This document shows, piece by piece, positions 5,305 through 9,159 of a stretch of DNA of 9,159 nt (positions are counted from its first letter, which is position 1; each line of letters opens with the position of its first letter). The notes below the pieces were generated by a model. That model had not been told where the DNA came from, searched no databases, and worked only from the letters and a program-made list of their open reading frames with translations. Made by a program: the position numbers and the translations under genes. Source of the stretch: Acidimicrobiia bacterium (GTDB lineage: Bacteria > Actinomycetota > Acidimicrobiia > IMCC26256 > PALSA-555); NCBI GenBank assembly GCA_022865365.1, contig JALHSW010000352.1, forward strand, positions 1 through 9,159. The letters are read 5' to 3'.

Positions 5305-8007
5305 TCAGGCGATACGCGGGTCCGGTCGTTCCGGATCGAGATCGAAGCGACCGATCGATTCCGCGACGACTTCGGCCTTGATGTCACCCGAGCGCGCGAG
5401 TGCGTCGAGTGCCGCGACGACGATGTTGGGCGCATCGACCTCGAAGTGCCGCCGCAGGGCGGCGCGGGTGTCGGAGAAGCCGTAGCCGTCGGTGCCCAGC
5501 GGGAAGAACGGCGCCGGCACGAAGCGGGCGATCTGGTCGGGCACGGCCTTCATGAAGTCGGTCACCGCGATCACGGGACCGTCGGCATCGGCAAGGCAGT
5601 TCGTGACGTACGCCATACGCGGCGCTTCGGTCGGGTGCATGCGGTTCCACCGCTCGACACTCAACGCGTCCTCACGCAGCAGCTTGTAGCTGGTCGCCGA
5701 CCACACGTCGGCCGCGACGTCGTACTCGTCGGCGAGCATCGCCTGCGCGTCGAGCGCGGCGAGCATGGCCGTGCCGCTCGCGAGGATCTGGAGACGGTGC
5801 TTCCGTGGTGTCGCCGCCGCCCGGTAGCGGTAGAGGCCACGGATGATGCCGTCCTCGATGCTCTGGCCGTCCGAGTCGGGTGGCATCGGCGGCATCGTGC
5901 AGTTCTCGTTGTAGAGGGTGAGGTAGTAGAAGACATCCTCCGGGTCTTCGCCGTACATGCGCTCGATGCCCTCGCGCACGAGCACCGCGACCTCGTACGC
6001 GAAGGCCGGATCGTACGCCCGGCAGTTCGGGATGGTCGACGCGAGCACGTGGCTGTGGCCGTCGCAGTGCTGGAGCCCCTCCCCGGTCAGCGTGGTGCGA
6101 CCAGCGGTGGCGCCGAGCAGGAACCCGCGACCGCGTGCGTCACCAAACGCCCAGACGAGATCCCCGACGCGCTGGAAGCCGAACATCGAATAGAAGATGA
6201 AGAACGGGATGACGGGCTCACCCCAGGTGGCGTAGGACGTGCCCGCCGCGGTGAAGCTCGCCATCGCGCCCGCTTCGGTGATCCCCTCCTCGAGGATCCG
6301 TCCGTCTCGCGCTTCCTGATACGAGAGGAGCAGTGCAGAGTCGACCGGCTCGTACTGCTGACCGAACGGTGCGTAGATCTTCACCTCGCGGAAGAGTCCG
6401 TCCATGCCGAACGTGCGTGCCTCGTCGGGGATGATCGGCACGACGCGGTGGCCGAGGCCAGGATCACGCAGCAGCGTCCGCAGCAAGCGCGCGAACGCGG
6501 TCGTGGTGCTGGCCTTCACCTTTTCCCCGGTACCGGCGAGAAACTCCGCGTACGCGTCGCGCGGTGGCAGCGTGATCCGCTTCGGGCGGACGACGCGTGC
6601 AGGAAGGGATCCGTCGAGGCTCCGACGGCGCGCCATCAGGTACTCGTACTCGTCGGATTCGAGCCCCGGGTGGTAGTAGGGCGGGTCGCCGTCCTCCAAC
6701 TCCTCATCCGGGATCGGGAGTCCAAGTCGGTCGCGGAACACCTTCAGCTCGTCAGTGCCGAGCTTCTTGATCTGGTGCGTCGCGTTGCGCGCTTCGAGCC
6801 CGGCACCGAGCGTCCAACCCTTCACCGTCTTGGCAAGGATCACCGTCGGGCTGCCCTTGTGCTCGACCGCCATCTTGTAGGCCGCGTACAGCTTGCGGTA
6901 GTCGTGCCCGCCACGCGGGAGTCGCTGGAGATCGCCGTCGCTGAGGTGCTCGACCATCTTCTGCAAGCGCGGGTCGGGGCCAAAGAAGTGTTCGCGGATG
7001 TACTCACCCGACTCGACCGTGTACTTCTGGAACTCGCCGTCGACCGTGGTGTTCATCGTGTTGACGAGCACACCGTCGACGTCACGGGCCAACAGCTCGT
7101 CCCACCCGCGGCCCCAGATCACCTTGATCACGTTCCACCCTGCACCGCGGAACGTCGCTTCGAGCTCCTGGATGATCTTGCCGTTGCCGCGAACCGGACC
7201 GTCGAGGCGCTGCAGGTTGCAGTTCACGACGAAGATGAGGTTGTCGAGCTGTTCACGCGCTGCGATCGACAGTCCCGCCGTCGCCTCGGGCTCGTCCATC
7301 TCGCCGTCGCCAACGAAGCACCAGACGCGCGACGCGCTCGTGTCGGCGATCTCCTGATGCAGGAGGTACCGGTTGAAACGCGCCTGGTACACCGCGTTCA
7401 GCGGACCGAGCCCCATCGACACGGTCGGGAACTCCCAGAAGTCGGGCATGCGTCGCGGATGCGGGTAGCTCGGGAGTCCTCCGCCGAACACCTCGCGGCG
7501 GAACCGGTCGAGGTGCTCCTCGGTGAGACGACCCTCGAGGAACGCGCGGGCGTAGATCCCGGGCGCCGCATGCCCCTGGATGAACACCTGGTCGCCGGAC
7601 CCGCCGTCGGACTTGCCGTGCCAGAAGTGGTTGAACCCCACGTCGTACAGCGCGGCTGCCGACGCGAACGTCGAGAGGTGCCCGCCCAACCCGTCGTAGC
7701 GGTGGTTGGCGCGATCCACCATCGCCATCGCGTTCCAGCGGATCGACGCCCGGATGCGCTTCTCGAGCGCCTCGTCGCCCGGAAACCACGGCTCTTCGTC
7801 GGCCGGAATCGTGTTGATGTAGTCGGTCGTGACCATGGCGGGCACACCGACACCGGCGTCGCGCGCCCGCTCCATCAAGCGGGCGAGGAGGTACCTCGCC
7901 CGGCTGCGACCCCGCACTCCCACCACCGCGTCGAGGGAGTCGAGCCACTCTTGGGTCTCGGCCGGGTCGATGTCGGGCAGCTGGTGTACGAATCCGTCGA
8001 GGAACAC
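5305..8007 (-). CDS. aceE: Pyruvate dehydrogenase E1 component, homodimeric type
   Basis: The enzyme is a thiamine-diphosphate-dependent decarboxylase that passes the acetyl group from pyruvate to the lipoyl arm of E2, feeding acetyl-CoA to the TCA cycle. The product is 900 aa, close to the 887 of E. coli AceE, and collinear with it throughout. Landmarks are LPDIDPAETQEWLDSLD near the start, GGHLSTFAS (108-116), GHAAPGIYARAFLEGR, the ThDP motif GDGEMDEPE (233-241) through NCN (262-264), NLQRLDGPV, the mobile loop EARNATHQIKK with His411, EEGITEAGA with Glu574 at the catalytic glutamate, MFGFQRVGDL, and GEGLQHCDGHSH (642-653). The end DPERPDPRIA is complete. The start is GTG at 8007; an in-frame TAG 18 bases upstream leaves no earlier option, although the ribosome site is poor. 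E2 (aceF) and lpd are not in the window, which is common in actinobacteria where they sit elsewhere. Confidence 0.97.
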   Translation of the reverse strand: MFLDGFVHQLPDIDPAETQEWLDSLDAVVGVRGRSRARYLLARLMERARDAGVGVPAMVTTDYINTIPADEEPWFPGDEALEKRIRASIRWNAMAMVDRANHRYDGLGGHLSTFASAAALYDVGFNHFWHGKSDGGSGDQVFIQGHAAPGIYARAFLEGRLTEEHLDRFRREVFGGGLPSYPHPRRMPDFWEFPTVSMGLGPLNAVYQARFNRYLLHQEIADTSASRVWCFVGDGEMDEPEATAGLSIAAREQLDNLIFVVNCNLQRLDGPVRGNGKIIQELEATFRGAGWNVIKVIWGRGWDELLARDVDGVLVNTMNTTVDGEFQKYTVESGEYIREHFFGPDPRLQKMVEHLSDGDLQRLPRGGHDYRKLYAAYKMAVEHKGSPTVILAKTVKGWTLGAGLEARNATHQIKKLGTDELKVFRDRLGLPIPDEELEDGDPPYYHPGLESDEYEYLMARRRSLDGSLPARVVRPKRITLPPRDAYAEFLAGTGEKVKASTTTAFARLLRTLLRDPGLGHRVVPIIPDEARTFGMDGLFREVKIYAPFGQQYEPVDSALLLSYQEARDGRILEEGITEAGAMASFTAAGTSYATWGEPVIPFFIFYSMFGFQRVGDLVWAFGDARGRGFLLGATAGRTTLTGEGLQHCDGHSHVLASTIPNCRAYDPAFAYEVAVLVREGIERMYGEDPEDVFYYLTLYNENCTMPPMPPDSDGQSIEDGIIRGLYRYRAAATPRKHRLQILASGTAMLAALDAQAMLADEYDVAADVWSATSYKLLREDALSVERWNRMHPTEAPRMAYVTNCLADADGPVIAVTDFMKAVPDQIARFVPAPFFPLGTDGYGFSDTRAALRRHFEVDAPNIVVAALDALARSGDIKAEVVAESIGRFDLDPERPDPRIA

Positions 8008-8068
8008 GCTCGCGATCGTACGCCCCTACCGGTCGGTCACGTTCGCACTTGCATCGTCACCCGGAGCG

Positions 8069-9136
8069 TCAGGTGCTGGCCAGGAGCGAGTCGCGCCGGA
8101 GCACGACGTCGAACCACAGTCGCGGCCTCTCGGTGCGCAACCGACCCACCACGACGCGGCCGTCGGTCGTGACGTCGTCGACGGTGACGAACTCGCTCCA
8201 CCGATCCCCCGTCACGGTCGCGCCGTCCTCCGCGAGCGCGCGAAGCCGACCAGCCTGGGACCGCGCGGTCGCGGCGTCGGGATAGGCGAGCGCGACGACC
8301 AGCACAGGCGTGTCGGCGTCCTCGAGGCTCGGACCGATCGCGATGGCGTCGTACGGGGCGAGCGGCGTCGGGCCGCCGGTCGCGACGCCCGGTGCGACCT
8401 CTAGCGCCGCAAGGAACCCCGCATAGCCGCCGCGAGCCTGGAGCGCGTCGGCCACCGCGACGAGGTCGCGGTCGTCGGCCAAGGAGGGGACGGTGCCGGC
8501 AGCCGCGTCGATCGATGCCTCGACCGTCGCGGCAAGGTTGCTCCACGCGGCGTACGGCGGATCGACGGCGAGGTTCCCACCGATGCCCAGCGGGCGCAGC
8601 GGCGTGCGTCGGAGCGGGTCCACCCGCTCGCTCCCCCACGTGTAGTACCGCTTGCCTGCGTGGCGCGCCGTCGCGAGGCGGTCGGAGAACGAGCCGTCGC
8701 CCCGGACCGCCCGCCGGACGTGGGCGGGGTCGATCGAGCCCTCGAGGATGGTGAGCTGGCCGGGTGGGTCACCGGCGACGACGTCACGCTCGACGTCGCG
8801 GGTGCGGATCCCGAGCTCCTCGGCGAGCGGGTCGCCCGAGCCCGGGGCGGCAACCAGCGCCGACGGCGCGACCCCGGCGGTCTTCTCGAGGACAAGCAGG
8901 TCGTGGATCCGGTCGGGGTGGCGCGTGAGGTCGGCCGCGGCTCGCGCCGCGGCGTAGTCGTTGACGATCACGAAGTCGGCGAAGGTGCCCGATGCGGGGA
9001 CCCGGGCGAGCAGGCTGCGCCACGGGTCGCGGACGGCGCCCGCGCCGGGTGCCGCCGCGAAGGGCCCGAGAGTCCCGGCTGCCGCCCCGACTACTGCGGC
9101 GAGCAGCGCCGCAGCCATCACCCGGGCGAGACGCAC
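8069..9136 (-). CDS. Exported protein of unknown function
   Basis: The product is 355 aa from GTG at 9136; ATG at 9118 is the alternative, and neither has a clear ribosome site. I prefer the longer form because it supplies the positive residues (MRLAR) in front of a hydrophobic stretch (MAAALLAAVVGAAAGTLG), making a signal peptide with a likely cleavage after AGA (32-34). No lipobox Cys is seen, and the protein has no Cys at all. The mature part begins DPWRSLLARVPASGTFADFVIVNDYAAA and contains AVDPPYAAWSN, GGYAGFLAALEV, YDAIAIGPSLED and VLVVALAYPDAATARSQAGRLRALAEDG. Alternating beta and helical text suggests a folded extracytoplasmic domain, perhaps two repeats of a ferredoxin-like sort, but I do not recognise a family. 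It precedes aceE on the same strand with 61 bases between; the aceE leader there is short, so co-transcription is possible. Confidence 0.75.
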   Translation of the reverse strand: MRLARVMAAALLAAVVGAAAGTLGPFAAAPGAGAVRDPWRSLLARVPASGTFADFVIVNDYAAARAAADLTRHPDRIHDLLVLEKTAGVAPSALVAAPGSGDPLAEELGIRTRDVERDVVAGDPPGQLTILEGSIDPAHVRRAVRGDGSFSDRLATARHAGKRYYTWGSERVDPLRRTPLRPLGIGGNLAVDPPYAAWSNLAATVEASIDAAAGTVPSLADDRDLVAVADALQARGGYAGFLAALEVAPGVATGGPTPLAPYDAIAIGPSLEDADTPVLVVALAYPDAATARSQAGRLRALAEDGATVTGDRWSEFVTVDDVTTDGRVVVGRLRTERPRLWFDVVLRRDSLLAST

Positions 9137-9159
9137 GGCCGGACAGTAGTGCGAACTCG

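Noticed and set aside
5446..8172. A 908-codon open frame antisense to aceE, longer than aceE itself
   Set aside because: Its composition is Arg/Val/His-rich with no domain, and it mirrors a clear AceE; long antisense frames are expected in GC-rich coding DNA.
1..9159. CRISPR arrays, rRNA or prophage genes
   Set aside because: No spaced repeats, rRNA motifs or phage proteins were seen; the only transposition-related sequence is the IS110 end.

Overview
The window is GC-rich and reads like a chromosome segment of a high-GC actinobacterium. A deep or uncultured lineage such as Acidimicrobiia is an inference only. The supporting points are a homodimeric-type AceE, GTG starts and strong G/C bias at third codon positions. 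TGA serves as the ordinary stop for several genes here, so the organism does not use a code in which UGA is generally sense.

Left part (1-1740) is an accessory, partly decayed stretch. It opens with the last 49 codons of an IS110-family transposase (+). Next, on the minus strand, is an ArsM-like SAM methyltransferase. Its frame contains one TGA, exactly where relatives carry a conserved Cys, and then continues in the same frame for 56 well-conserved codons. A stem-loop resembling a bacterial SECIS lies directly after that TGA. The most economical reading is a 260-residue selenoprotein (351-1133); a Cys-to-stop point mutation is the main alternative. Upstream lies the C-terminal third of a second, different SAM methyltransferase whose N-terminal part is missing (1268-1498). 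It abuts an unrecognised plus-strand ORF (1492-1734).

Middle part (1740-5300) holds mostly independent plus-strand genes. They are a small secreted protein with a DUF3558-like look (1760-2269), a long leader with nested palindromes, a complete O-methyltransferase of the CrtF/acetylserotonin-O-methyltransferase type (2634-3647), a minus-strand tRNA-Val(CAC) (3925-3996) with a visible -10 box, an alpha/beta hydrolase (4061-4927) and a short acidic protein (5068-5298).

Right part (5305-9136) is core metabolism on the minus strand. It contains a full-length pyruvate dehydrogenase E1 (aceE, 900 aa) and, 61 bp upstream of it on the same strand, an exported protein of unknown function (355 aa).

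The most notable item is the candidate selenoprotein methyltransferase. It lacks two of the three Cys positions that ArsM uses to hold arsenite, and it pairs a Cys (159) with the putative Sec (204). No selenocysteine machinery genes (selA, selB, selC, selD) are in the window, so the call depends on the rest of the genome and on comparative evidence.
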